Below are positions 42,552-50,752 of a DNA stretch of 64,000 nt, one piece after another. The DNA lies in the NCBI RefSeq assembly GCF_002078015.1, contig NZ_LWBP01000188.1:186001-250000 (forward strand), read 5' to 3'. How positions within the stretch are numbered: position 1 is the first letter of the stretch; every line of letters begins with the position of its first letter. This stretch comes from Niastella populi. GTDB taxonomy: Bacteria > Bacteroidota > Bacteroidia > Chitinophagales > Chitinophagaceae. The position numbers and the translations under genes are program-made. The notes under the pieces were generated by a model, which was given only the letters and a program-made list of their open reading frames with translations, was not told the DNA's origin and did not search any database.

Positions 42552-44098
42552 TTGATCTCGTCGTCGTGTTTGTCGAAGAAATGGAATTCGGTAAGATGAT
42601 AATTGGTGTTCTCCCTGATCTTAACCTTCTGACCGTACTTCCAGCGCCATTTCCATTGTTTCGATTTGAACATGGAACCTTTTGTAAGGTAGGCATGCAT
42701 AATAGGATGTACAACCAGGGTAAGGTCTTTATGCTGGTGGGTGATGAGGTAACTGAGGTTCTTTTCAATTTCATCCTCCAGCAGCAGGGTAGAAGATATT
42801 TTACCTGTACCGGCGCAGCTTGGACAAACTTCCTGGGTATTGATATTAACCTCAGGTTTCATCCTTTGCCGGGTTATTTGCATTAACCCGAATTTGGAGA
42901 TGGGCAGAACCGCATGTTTGGCCCGGTCGGGGCGCATACATTCTTCCATGGCTTCCAGCAGCTTCCGTTTGTTATCGGGCAGCTTCATATCGATGAAGTC
43001 AACCACGATGATACCACCAAGATCGCGTAAACGCAACTGGCGGCTGATCTCAGCAGCAGCTTCAAGGTTGGTTTCCAGGGCATTTTGTTCCTGGTTATTG
43101 CCAACGCTTTTATAACCGCTGTTTACATCAATTACATGAAGGGCTTCGGTATGCTCAATAATGAGGTAGGCGCCGCTGGGCAGGTTAACGGTTTTACCAA
43201 ACGCGGCTTTTACCTGCTTGGTAATACCATACTGATCGAAGATCGGCAACCCATTATGATAGAAGGAAACAATTTCCGCTTTTTCGGGGGCGATGCGTTG
43301 AATGTAGTTTCGGGTGTCGTTGTAAATATTCCTGTCATTTACAACCACCCGGTTAAAGTCTTCATTCAGCAGATCGCGTAAGATACTGGTGGTTTTCGTT
43401 TGCTCACTCAATATCTTGGCGGGCGCTACCGCACCTTTGAGGTTTGCCTGAATGGTTTCCCAGGTTTCAACCAGGGCGGCCAGGTCCTCGTGCAGTTCGG
43501 CGGTATTTTTCCCTTCAGCGGCAGTACGAACTATTACGCCAAAGTTCTTTGGCTTAATAGCTTCTACTATCTTTTGTAATCTTTTTCTTTCTTCGGCAGA
43601 GTGGATCTTGCGGGAAACGGCCACTATATCATTGAAAGGAGTGATGACCACAAACCGGCCGGGCAAAGAAATTTCACAACTAAGGCGGGGGCCTTTGGCT
43701 GCAATTGGCTCTTTCAATATCTGAACCAGAATGTTCGGTTTGCCGCTCAGTACTTCATTGATCTTACCGGTTTTTATAATTTCCGGTTCAACCTGGAAGT
43801 TGGCGAAGTTGAAACCCTGCGGGCTGTTATCGCTAATGGCCTGTTGGGTAAACTTCAAAAGGGAGCGGGCATACGGACTGAGGTCAGTATAGTGAAGGAA
43901 GGCATCCTTTTCAAAACCTACATCTACGAATGCAGCGTTAAGTCCGGGGATGAGTTTCTTTACTTTTCCGAGATATAGGTCTCCCACCGCGAAGCTTGCA
44001 TCAGCTTTTTCATGATGCAATTCCACGAGCTTTTTGTCCTCTAATAGCGCTATTTCAACGCCCTGAGGTGCTGCATTTATAATTAGTTCCTTATTCAA
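42545..44098 (-). CDS. rng: Ribonuclease E/G family protein (RNase G)
   Basis: 517 residues from MNKELIINAAPQGVEIALLEDKKLVELHHEK. S1 domain about residues 35-130 (GDLYLGKVKKLIPGLNAAFVDVGFEKDAFLHYTDL), then the RNase H-like and DNase I-like catalytic parts with RDLGGIIVVDFIDMKLPDNKRKL (Mg-binding aspartates), and the zinc-link Cys pair in CPSCAGTGKI. Endoribonuclease for rRNA maturation and mRNA decay. It sits downstream of HU, a TPR gene and a bS22-like ribosomal protein gene on the same strand. Confidence 0.94.
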   Translation of the reverse strand: MNKELIINAAPQGVEIALLEDKKLVELHHEKADASFAVGDLYLGKVKKLIPGLNAAFVDVGFEKDAFLHYTDLSPYARSLLKFTQQAISDNSPQGFNFANFQVEPEIIKTGKINEVLSGKPNILVQILKEPIAAKGPRLSCEISLPGRFVVITPFNDIVAVSRKIHSAEERKRLQKIVEAIKPKNFGVIVRTAAEGKNTAELHEDLAALVETWETIQANLKGAVAPAKILSEQTKTTSILRDLLNEDFNRVVVNDRNIYNDTRNYIQRIAPEKAEIVSFYHNGLPIFDQYGITKQVKAAFGKTVNLPSGAYLIIEHTEALHVIDVNSGYKSVGNNQEQNALETNLEAAAEISRQLRLRDLGGIIVVDFIDMKLPDNKRKLLEAMEECMRPDRAKHAVLPISKFGLMQITRQRMKPEVNINTQEVCPSCAGTGKISSTLLLEDEIEKNLSYLITHQHKDLTLVVHPIMHAYLTKGSMFKSKQWKWRWKYGQKVKIRENTNYHLTEFHFFDKHDDEIKL

Positions 44099-44239
44099 GC
44101 GTACTGTCTTTATACCGTCTAAACCATCTCATCACTACAAGGAAAGGTGCTGAAGAGGAATTAGTTGTCAGGTATCAGAAAATCAGCATAGCAGGTAACC
44201 TGTAATAAATGACAACGTAACTAGATTCAGCGAAAGAAG

Positions 44240-44273
44240 GAAAAGGCCTCGCCGTATGGCGCGACCTTTTTCA
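44240..44273 (-). terminator. Terminator after bS22-like gene
   Basis: AAAAGG/CCTTTT outer and CGCC-GTAT-GGCG inner pairing with two mismatches. The A-run side gives the U-tract on the minus strand. It separates the 31-residue gene from rng. Confidence 0.6.
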
Positions 44274-44284
44274 AGAAGATAAAA

Positions 44285-44380
44285 CTAGCGGTTCTTCTTC
44301 TTATGCCGGTTTTTTCTAAGTCTTTTTTTACGCTTGTGCGTGGCTATTTTATGACGCTTTCTTTTTCTACCACAAGGCAT
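44285..44380 (-). CDS. 31-residue AURKAIP1/COX24-domain (bS22/mS38-like) ribosomal protein
   Basis: ATG 44380 to TAG 44285 encodes MPCGRKRKRHKIATHKRKKR followed by LRKNRHKKKNR. More than half the residues are Lys or Arg. The pattern KRKRHKxxTHKRKKRxRKNR is that of the AURKAIP1/COX24 (DUF1713) family, related to mitochondrial mS38 and mycobacterial bS22, which bind the small ribosomal subunit near the decoding centre. Too short for usual ORF calling. It lies between the TPR gene and rng, and ends in its own terminator (44240-44273). Confidence 0.88.
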   Translation of the reverse strand: MPCGRKRKRHKIATHKRKKRLRKNRHKKKNR

Positions 44381-44444
44381 ATAACACCAATGAGTTTAAG
44401 ATTAAATAATAATGTTTCTAATGTCTTTTACCGGAAAGGTTTAA

Positions 44445-45290
44445 TTATTTATTATCAAGTAATTTAATACGTTCGTCGATCTCCTTCGTTAATTCGGCAT
44501 TCTGAATATGCTTCTTCGCCACATTGTACCATTTTACCGCATTTGCCTTGTCTTTCTGTTGTTCATAAGCGTCGGCCAGCATCAGGATAGCTTCGATGTT
44601 CTCTGGCTGGTGTTGAACAACTTGCAGCAGGCGGCCGGCTGCTTTATCAAACTGGCCCGAGATCATACCGCCAAGGCCAAGCATAAACTGCGCATACATA
44701 TTTTCAGGATCTCTCTCTGCCACTTCCCTAATCTTTGCGATCCCGTCCATCGGGCCCTCGCCCAGGTTCCCGAAAAGTATGGCGCTTCCTAATCCTACTT
44801 TTAGCGAATCATTGTTTGGTGCGAGCTGTAATGCCTTCTCAAACAACCCTTTAGCCTCTGTTGCCATCCACCGTTGTAATTCAGGGTTTTCCTGCCGGCG
44901 AATGCCCTCTAAAAAGAATTGGGCAGCAAAGGTGAGACTTTTTTGAGAATTTTCCAATTTAGCGGCTTCGGCAGAATAATAAGCGTAGGGAAGCAGTAAA
45001 TGGGCTGAGTCTTTCCAGAAGTCAGCCAGCTGCTTAAAAACCTTGATCTGTTGCTCTTTAACGTCGCCGCGTACAACACCCGTTTCCAGTTGGGCAACAA
45101 AAGCCTGCTGGGCAGGTGTTAGTTGCTGCCTGGATGCTTCCAGAATGGTTTTAGAACTTATTTCTTTTGAACCGGCTGCCGCTGCAACAGCACCAGGGCT
45201 TTTTTTAGGGGGAATGGTATTACCAAAAAAATAGATCAGACACAGTAGACCAACTCCACTGCTAACCAGGATCAATTGTTGCTTTTTCAA
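44445..45290 (-). CDS. Membrane-anchored TPR protein
   Basis: 281 residues. N-terminal membrane helix (residues 5-24, LILVSSGVGLLCLIYFFGN), then a linker and TPR repeats from about residue 100 to the end (LFEKALQLAPNNDSLKVGLGSAILFG, NMYAQFMLGLGGMISGQFDKAAGRLLQVVQHQPENIEAILMLADAYEQQKDKANAVKWYNVAKK). Periplasm-facing scaffold of unknown partners. It starts 25 bp after the HU gene on the same strand, a conserved pairing in Bacteroidota. Confidence 0.88.
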   Translation of the reverse strand: MKKQQLILVSSGVGLLCLIYFFGNTIPPKKSPGAVAAAAGSKEISSKTILEASRQQLTPAQQAFVAQLETGVVRGDVKEQQIKVFKQLADFWKDSAHLLLPYAYYSAEAAKLENSQKSLTFAAQFFLEGIRRQENPELQRWMATEAKGLFEKALQLAPNNDSLKVGLGSAILFGNLGEGPMDGIAKIREVAERDPENMYAQFMLGLGGMISGQFDKAAGRLLQVVQHQPENIEAILMLADAYEQQKDKANAVKWYNVAKKHIQNAELTKEIDERIKLLDNK

Positions 45291-45315
45291 GAATCAAATC
45301 ATTTAAGCAGCAAAT

Positions 45316-45636
45316 TTACATCTCATCATCCGGGTTTGGCTGATCTTCTTTTACAGATTGCAGTTTTTTAACTTCTGCAACGAATTCTTTGGCTGGTTTG
45401 AATGCGGGAATAAAATGTTCGGGTATATGAACCGCAATATTCTTTTTGATATTACGTCCAATCTTGGCTGCTCTTTTCTTTGTGATAAAGCTGCCAAAAC
45501 CACGAATGTAGATGTTCTCGCCCTGGGACAAGGTGTCTTTTACTTCCTTGAACATGGTCTCCAGCGTAACCAGCACATCAACCTTCGGTATACCTGTTTT
45601 TTCCGATATTTGGTTAACGAGGTCTGCCTTTCTCAT
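45316..45636 (-). CDS. HU/IHF family DNA-binding protein
   Basis: 106 residues. Full bacterial histone-like fold: MRKADLVNQISEKTGIPKVDVLVTLETMFKEVKDTLSQGENIYIRGFGSFITKKRAAKIGRNIKKNIAVHIPEHFIPAFKPAKEF (DNA-binding beta arm with RNIKK...IPEHFIPAFKP), plus a short acidic tail (EDQPNPDDEM). It bends and compacts DNA. First gene of the minus-strand group with the TPR protein, bS22-like protein and rng. Confidence 0.94.
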   Translation of the reverse strand: MRKADLVNQISEKTGIPKVDVLVTLETMFKEVKDTLSQGENIYIRGFGSFITKKRAAKIGRNIKKNIAVHIPEHFIPAFKPAKEFVAEVKKLQSVKEDQPNPDDEM

Positions 45637-46072
45637 GTCGCATGAATTTTACGGGTTTACAAATTTTAATTTTTTAAAAAAATTTTCATAGGAATGTCAA
45701 AGGCAATCTACACTAAATCAATTCTTTAATGAAATTAACTGTAAATTTTCACATTTGCAAGAAAACTATAAACAATTGAAAATGAATTTTAAACAATTTC
45801 CGGACAGGTTGTATAACATAAATTATTCATATTCAGAATGTTATATAGCTAAACGACCTCGAAACAAGTATTAGCATTTTTTTTCAGTTTTAAAAAAATA
45901 GGAGTTTTTTCGACCGTTTATGGGCAAAAAAGGGCCTTTTCGTCGATTTTTTTAGATAAAAACAAGCAAATTTTTACATGAAACGTCTATCCTAATTTTC
46001 ATTTAACATAGATAGCAATGAAAATTGGCGGGGGTAAGTTTCATCGGGCCTGTAAAAAAATATAATTATCAG
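45637..46072. other. Gene-free AT-rich spacer between divergent HU and mutY
   Basis: 436 bp, very AT-rich with long A and T runs. It should contain both promoters: a near-consensus TAATTTTC is seen on the plus strand near 45993 and AAATTTG-type boxes on the minus strand, none perfect. No ORF. Confidence 0.5.
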
Positions 46073-47143
46073 ATGAAACCTGATTTTACGCGAAGGTTAT
46101 TACAATGGAATAAGAACAGCAACACGCGTGTTATGCCATGGAAAGGAGAGAAAGATCCCTATAAGATATGGCTGAGCGAGATCATTCTACAGCAAACAAG
46201 AGTTGAACAGGGATGGAGCTATTATGAAAAATTCATTGCTGCATTTCCAACGATCCTTCATCTGGCCCGTGCAAACGAAGAAAAGGTTTTTAAAATGTGG
46301 GAAGGGCTCGGTTACTATAGCCGTTGTAAAAATCTTATTGCAACCGCCCGTAAAATTGCCGGTGAGTATAACGGTATTTTTCCTTCCACTTATGAAGAAA
46401 TAGAAGCGTTGCCTGGCATTGGTCCGTATACGGCCGCTGCCATTTCATCATTTGCTTTCAACCTGCCGCATGCGGTGCTCGATGGTAACGTACAACGCAT
46501 CATTGCACGCTATTTCGGTAACTCAACGCCTATTGATACAACGGCGGGCAGGAAGTTGTACCAAAGCCTTGCCCAGTCGTTATTACCTTGCGACGAGCCC
46601 GGCATCTATAATCAGGCCATAATGGATTTTGGCGCCGTAATATGCAAACCTCAAAACCCTTTATGCAGCACCTGTGTTCAGCAAAAAGAATGCGAAGCAT
46701 TCAGGCAGAATGTGGTAAGCCAACTCCCGGTAAAGCAAAAGGCCATCGTAAAGAAAGAGCGCTGGTTGTATTACTTTATCGTAGAGTATAAAGGAAAATG
46801 GTACATAAAACAAAGAACGGCTAAGGATATCTGGGAAAACCTGTTCGAGTTTGTTTTATTCGAATCCACCGCTGCCGTTGAAGACATTACACTCAAAATG
46901 CCTTTCCTGAAAAAGCTGGTGAATGGCCAGGCCGTACATATTGAAAGTATCAGCCGTATGTACCGCCAGCAGCTGACCCATCAAACCATTCATGGCCGGT
47001 TTGTTAAAATCGTGGCCGGGGAAGCCCTGCCTTCTTTGAACGGTTATTTACTTGTAGATAAGAAACAGCTTTCGAAATATGCCTTTCCACGGTTTATAAC
47101 AACATATCTGGGTGAGCCGGCTCCTCCGGCTCAATTGTTTTAA
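46073..47143 (+). CDS. mutY: A/G-specific adenine glycosylase
   Basis: 356 residues from MKPDFTRRLLQWNKNSNTRVMPWKGEKDPYKIWLSEIILQQTRVEQG. Helix-hairpin-helix motif EALPGIGPYTAAAISSFAF with the catalytic Asp in VLDGNVQRIIARYF, the Fe-S cluster Cys set C-x6-C-x2-C-x5-C (CKPQNPLCSTCVQQKEC, about residues 200-216), and a C-terminal NUDIX-like 8-oxoG recognition domain (KKERWLYYFIVEYKGKWYIKQR). Removes A mispaired with 8-oxoG. An in-frame start at 46025 is rejected because the family starts near MKPDF. Confidence 0.95.
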   Translation: MKPDFTRRLLQWNKNSNTRVMPWKGEKDPYKIWLSEIILQQTRVEQGWSYYEKFIAAFPTILHLARANEEKVFKMWEGLGYYSRCKNLIATARKIAGEYNGIFPSTYEEIEALPGIGPYTAAAISSFAFNLPHAVLDGNVQRIIARYFGNSTPIDTTAGRKLYQSLAQSLLPCDEPGIYNQAIMDFGAVICKPQNPLCSTCVQQKECEAFRQNVVSQLPVKQKAIVKKERWLYYFIVEYKGKWYIKQRTAKDIWENLFEFVLFESTAAVEDITLKMPFLKKLVNGQAVHIESISRMYRQQLTHQTIHGRFVKIVAGEALPSLNGYLLVDKKQLSKYAFPRFITTYLGEPAPPAQLF

Positions 47144-47361
47144 AGGATTAAGGATCTTGATAATCGTTCATATGACCGGGCGTACACCGATTCATGCCCA
47201 TGATCATATATGGTAAAAACTATACTATTTGTGAAAGTCACTACAGATGGGTATCCCGGTCATAATCAGGCCTAAAAAAATCTCTTTTTTTCTATTAAAA
47301 AATTTAACTTTAAAAAGGAATAAAAAGGCGCAGACGATTATTAACATCAAATTTACCATCT

Positions 47362-47811
47362 ATGAGAGGAGTAAACAGGGTAATGCTAATTGGTAATTTA
47401 GGAAAGGACCCGGATACACAGCACCTTGAGGGACATATTGCCGTAGCAAAATTTCCTTTGGCAACCACCGAAACTTTTAAAGACAGATCGGGCAAGCTCA
47501 TTTCTCAAACAGAATGGCATACCGTGGTACTTTGGAGAGGATTGGCCGAACTGGCGCAGAAGTACTTACACAAAGGTAGCCTGGTATATATTGAAGGCAG
47601 GCTTCGTACGCGCAGCTGGGAAGATAAGGAAGGGAACAAGAAATTCGCAACCGAAGTGGTCGGCGACAACCTGATAATGTTGGATAAAAGAGCCGATGCA
47701 AGCCATGGTACGCATGGCACAACAACTACACATAGTGAAAATATAGAAGGTTTTACCAGTACCGATATTCCTCCTGTAAGCGATTCCCCATCCCAGGATT
47801 TGCCATTCTAA
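47362..47811 (+). CDS. ssb: Single-stranded DNA-binding protein
   Basis: 149 residues. OB fold: MRGVNRVMLIGNLGKDPDTQHLEG, TEWHTVVLWRGLAELAQKYLHKGSLVYIEGRLRTRSWEDKEGNKKFATEVVGDNLIML. A Ser/Thr/Gly/His linker leads to the acidic partner-binding tip DLPF. Binds ssDNA in replication and repair. Followed by its own terminator (47850-47893), so separate from gldE although between mutY and gldE. Confidence 0.94.
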   Translation: MRGVNRVMLIGNLGKDPDTQHLEGHIAVAKFPLATTETFKDRSGKLISQTEWHTVVLWRGLAELAQKYLHKGSLVYIEGRLRTRSWEDKEGNKKFATEVVGDNLIMLDKRADASHGTHGTTTTHSENIEGFTSTDIPPVSDSPSQDLPF

Positions 47812-47849
47812 CGCATACTATTATTTTTGCAGTTCGAAATAAGTAGCAG

Positions 47850-47896
47850 CAGGGGCCGATTAAAAGGTTTAAAATTGCTTTTTAACCGGCCCCTTT
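47850..47896 (+). terminator. Terminator of ssb
   Basis: AGGGGCCG with TTAAAAG (47851-47866) pairs with CTTTTTAA and CCGGCCCC (47878-47893), followed by TTTCTG. Long stem with one bulge. Confidence 0.75.
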
Positions 47897-47901
47897 CTGA
47901 T

Positions 47902-47909
47902 TAACTTTG
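47902..47909 (+). promoter_or_regulatory. -7 promoter box TAACTTTG for gldE
   Basis: Perfect TAnnTTTG just after the ssb terminator. A TTG at 47875-47877 lies 24 bp upstream, longer than the usual 19-bp spacer. Confidence 0.55.
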
Positions 47910-47980
47910 TTGATTTACAATTTAACAACGGGTAAATAAGTCGAGTTGGCGATAAATATTATTCATGAAAACCCCATGCT

Positions 47981-49333
47981 TTGGATAAGCCTTTGTTGAT
48001 TTTTGGATCAGAGTATGTGAATATGCTACTGTTGATGGTGACCAATGTTCAGGCTACCACCCTGCTGGCTGCGGCGGTATTGGTGTTATTACTGCTCTCT
48101 TTTTTTATCTCCGGTGCAGAAATGGCTTTTTTCTCGCTTACCTACCGGGATATTAACATGCTTAAGACAAAACAGGACACCGGCTGGAAAAGGATTGCCT
48201 CCCTGCTGGAAGAACCCAGGGCGTTACAGACTTCGCTGATGATCGCCAATACCCTGGTGAATATCGCCGTTATCATTCTCACCAGTTTCTTTATCGACCA
48301 GGTGCTGATCATAAAACCCGGTAACGTGAGCATGTGGGTAGTGTATGGTATAAAGCTCATCATTATTTCGTTCCTCATCATTCTGTTTGGCGAGATCTTA
48401 CCCAAGGTGCGCGCATCTCAGAATAATCTTCGTTCGGCATATGAAGCGTCCTTCCTGGTTGAAGTGATCTTCTATATGTTCAAACGCATTGCGGTTTGGT
48501 TGTTGAAGGTTTCCGACACGGTTGAGAACATCTTTGGCGGCAGAGCGTCCCGCGCTTTCACCCACCAGCAGTTGGAACAGGCAATCAAAAACACCATACA
48601 CGAAGAAGAAGAACAACGCATACTGGCCGGTATTTACAAATTCCCCAATATTACCGTTAAACAGATCATGCGCACCCGGCTCGATGTGAACGGTATTGAG
48701 TACGAAGCCAATTTTCAAACGCTGAAAAGAAGGGTAGAAGAACTGCATTACTCCCGGTTACCGGTGTACCGGAAAAGCCTCGACGATATTGTTGGCATTG
48801 TGCATACCAAGGACCTGCTGCTGCACCTGAACGAGCCCGACAATTTCGACTGGCATATTGTTGTTCGGCCACCATTCTTTGTGCACGAACAAAAACATAT
48901 CGAAGACCTGCTGAAAGAATTTCAAACCCGGCATATACACTTTGCCGTAGTGGTTGACGAATTTGGCGGAACCAGCGGTATAGTTACGCTGGAAGATATT
49001 CTCGAAGAGATCATAGGCGATATAAGGGATGAATTTGATGAAGAAGAAACCGGCATCAAAAAGATCGATGAAAATACCTGGATCTTTGAAGGCCGCACCA
49101 TGATACACGACGCCTGCAAAATGATGAACCTGCAGGAAGATACATTCGACCAGGTTAAAGGCGACAGCGACTCCATGGCAGGTTTAATGCTCGAACTGGT
49201 AGGGGAAATACCCAAAGTGAACGATACCGCTACCATCGGCGATTTCGATTTTGTGGCCCTGGAGGTAGACCGCAACCGCATTCGAAAAATCAAAGTGACC
49301 ATCAACATAAAGCAGGACAAACAGGTAAGCTAG
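47981..49333 (+). CDS. gldE: Gliding motility-associated protein GldE (CorC/CBS family)
   Basis: 450 residues with TTG start (MDKPLLIFGSEYVNMLLLMV), or ATG 48023 as alternative. DUF21 (CNNM) membrane domain, four helices within residues 20-165 (LLAAAVLVLLLLSFFISGAEMAFFSLTYRDINMLKTKQ), two CBS domains about 215-345 (MRTRLDVNGIEYEANFQTLKRRVEELHYSRLPVYRKSLDDIVGIVHTKDLLL; FAVVVDEFGGTSGIVTLEDILEEIIGDI) and a C-terminal CorC_HlyC domain. In Flavobacterium, GldE supports gliding with GldD, whose gene follows by 105 bp. The type IX secretion link is inferred from that. Confidence 0.93.
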   Translation: MDKPLLIFGSEYVNMLLLMVTNVQATTLLAAAVLVLLLLSFFISGAEMAFFSLTYRDINMLKTKQDTGWKRIASLLEEPRALQTSLMIANTLVNIAVIILTSFFIDQVLIIKPGNVSMWVVYGIKLIIISFLIILFGEILPKVRASQNNLRSAYEASFLVEVIFYMFKRIAVWLLKVSDTVENIFGGRASRAFTHQQLEQAIKNTIHEEEEQRILAGIYKFPNITVKQIMRTRLDVNGIEYEANFQTLKRRVEELHYSRLPVYRKSLDDIVGIVHTKDLLLHLNEPDNFDWHIVVRPPFFVHEQKHIEDLLKEFQTRHIHFAVVVDEFGGTSGIVTLEDILEEIIGDIRDEFDEEETGIKKIDENTWIFEGRTMIHDACKMMNLQEDTFDQVKGDSDSMAGLMLELVGEIPKVNDTATIGDFDFVALEVDRNRIRKIKVTINIKQDKQVS

Positions 49334-49344
49334 CAAGGCAGAAG

Positions 49345-49415
49345 TCAGTTTCAGGTTACAGGTACAAAGACATGAGTTTTCCGGCAACCTGAAACCTGCA
49401 ACGTAGACCTGACAC
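49345..49415. repeat. Inverted pair of tandem words CAGGTT / AACCTG between gldE and gldD
   Basis: CAGTTTCAGGTTACAGGTA (49345-49363) and CAACCTGAAACCTGCAACGT (49384-49403) are mirrored copies of the same AACCTG word series. It is the same kind of element as in other spacers here. Confidence 0.55.
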
Positions 49416-49438
49416 TTAAAACCAAAGGAATTATTTAA

Positions 49439-50035
49439 ATGAAAATTTCTCACATAAAGCACCTTTGCTTCATTTTTTTAGCGATTTCGGTGGTGGTGGC
49501 CTGTAACAGTCCCTACACTCCCAGGCCCCAGGGTTATTTTAAGATCGACTTTCCCAAACATGAATACAAACTGTTCGATCAGCCTGGCTATCCGTATACA
49601 TTCGAATACCCCGTGTATGCAAACGTCTTGAAGGATTCCACCTTCTTTGAAGACAAACCTGAAAATCCCTACTGGATCAATATCGATTTCCCGCGCTTTT
49701 CCGGAAAGATCTATATCAGTTACAAAGCGATCGGCAGTAACGATCTCAACAAACTGATAAACGATGCTTTCAACATGACCTACAAACACAGCACCCGCGC
49801 CACCGAGATCGTAGATTCGGCCATGCGCACATCGAACGGCATAAGCGGCGTATTCTTTTCGGTAGGCGGCAATGCCGCTACCGCCAAACAATTCTTTGTG
49901 ACCGACTCGGTAAACCACTTCTTACGGGGCGCCCTGTATTTTGATGCCAGTCCCAACGAAGACTCACTGGGTGTGGTAAACAACTTTTTGCAGGAAGATA
50001 TGAAGCACCTTATCAATACTTTCCGTTGGAAGTAA
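49439..50035 (+). CDS. gldD: Gliding motility lipoprotein GldD
   Basis: 198 residues. Lipoprotein signal peptide with lipobox VVVAC (Cys about residue 22) and mature start CNSPYTPRPQGYFKIDFPKHEYKLFD, which is diagnostic for GldD. Further YPFTFEYPVYANV-like and DFPRFSGKIYISYKAI segments. Required with GldE for gliding in Flavobacterium and probably anchors or assembles the motility/type IX machinery. Placed directly after gldE, as in most Bacteroidota. Confidence 0.95.
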   Translation: MKISHIKHLCFIFLAISVVVACNSPYTPRPQGYFKIDFPKHEYKLFDQPGYPYTFEYPVYANVLKDSTFFEDKPENPYWINIDFPRFSGKIYISYKAIGSNDLNKLINDAFNMTYKHSTRATEIVDSAMRTSNGISGVFFSVGGNAATAKQFFVTDSVNHFLRGALYFDASPNEDSLGVVNNFLQEDMKHLINTFRWK

Positions 50036-50130
50036 AGGCCTGCTGTGTCGCGGATTTTGTCGGTATGGCAAAGGTTTACGGTTCCCATTGCTTCTTTATG
50101 TTTAATTTTACGCCTTAAAATCTTTTTTAC

Positions 50131-50727
50131 GTGATAGTAGTAGACAACGTGTTGATCAGTGATGAAATAGCCGAAGCACAGTTTGTGTGCGACCTCAATA
50201 AATGTAAAGGCGGCTGTTGTGAAGAAGGAGATGCCGGTGCACCGCTGGAAGATGCAGAGCTCGACCTCATGGTAGACCTGTATGAAAAAATAAAACCCTA
50301 CCTCACGCCCGCTTCTGTTGCAGAAATCGAGCGTAAAGGCAAATACGTGTATCATAAAGAATTCGGCTGGGTAACGCCCACCCTCGGCGGCGATAATGAG
50401 ATCTGTGTGTACGGAACCCGCGACGAGAAAGGCATCATCAAATGTGCTTTTGAACAGGCTTATAATGATGGCGTTATCGGCTGGAAAAAACCTATAAGCT
50501 GCCATTTCTTTCCCATCATTCAAAAAACCGGCCGTAAAGGCGATTACGATCGCATGAACTACGAGCCCCGCCCAACATTGTGCAGCCCCGCCTGCTCTTT
50601 AGGCAAAAAGTTAAAAGTTCCGGTATACAAATTCCTGAAAGAGCCAATTACCCGCAAATACGGCGAAGATTTTTACAATGCGCTGGATAAGGCAGCTACC
50701 GAGTATTATACCGCGAAAAAGAAATAA
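50131..50727 (+). CDS. DUF3109 family cysteine-rich protein
   Basis: 198 residues with an apparent GTG start (MIVVDNVLISDEIAEAQFVCDLNKCKGGCCEEGDAG). Conserved cysteines in CDLNKCKGGCC, CVYGTR, KCAFEQA, SCHFFPI and LCSPACSLGKKL fit the DUF3109 / YkgJ-like metal-binding group, likely a zinc or Fe-S site. Role unknown. It follows gldD by 95 bp and precedes lutB by 25 bp, so it may share the lutB transcript. Confidence 0.9.
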   Translation: MIVVDNVLISDEIAEAQFVCDLNKCKGGCCEEGDAGAPLEDAELDLMVDLYEKIKPYLTPASVAEIERKGKYVYHKEFGWVTPTLGGDNEICVYGTRDEKGIIKCAFEQAYNDGVIGWKKPISCHFFPIIQKTGRKGDYDRMNYEPRPTLCSPACSLGKKLKVPVYKFLKEPITRKYGEDFYNALDKAATEYYTAKKK

Positions 50728-50752
50728 AATTTAGAACGCTGAATTATAGGAT

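Noticed and set aside
49780-50523. 247-codon minus-strand ORF across gldD and DUF3109
   Set aside because: It crosses two well-supported plus-strand genes and has no recognisable domain.
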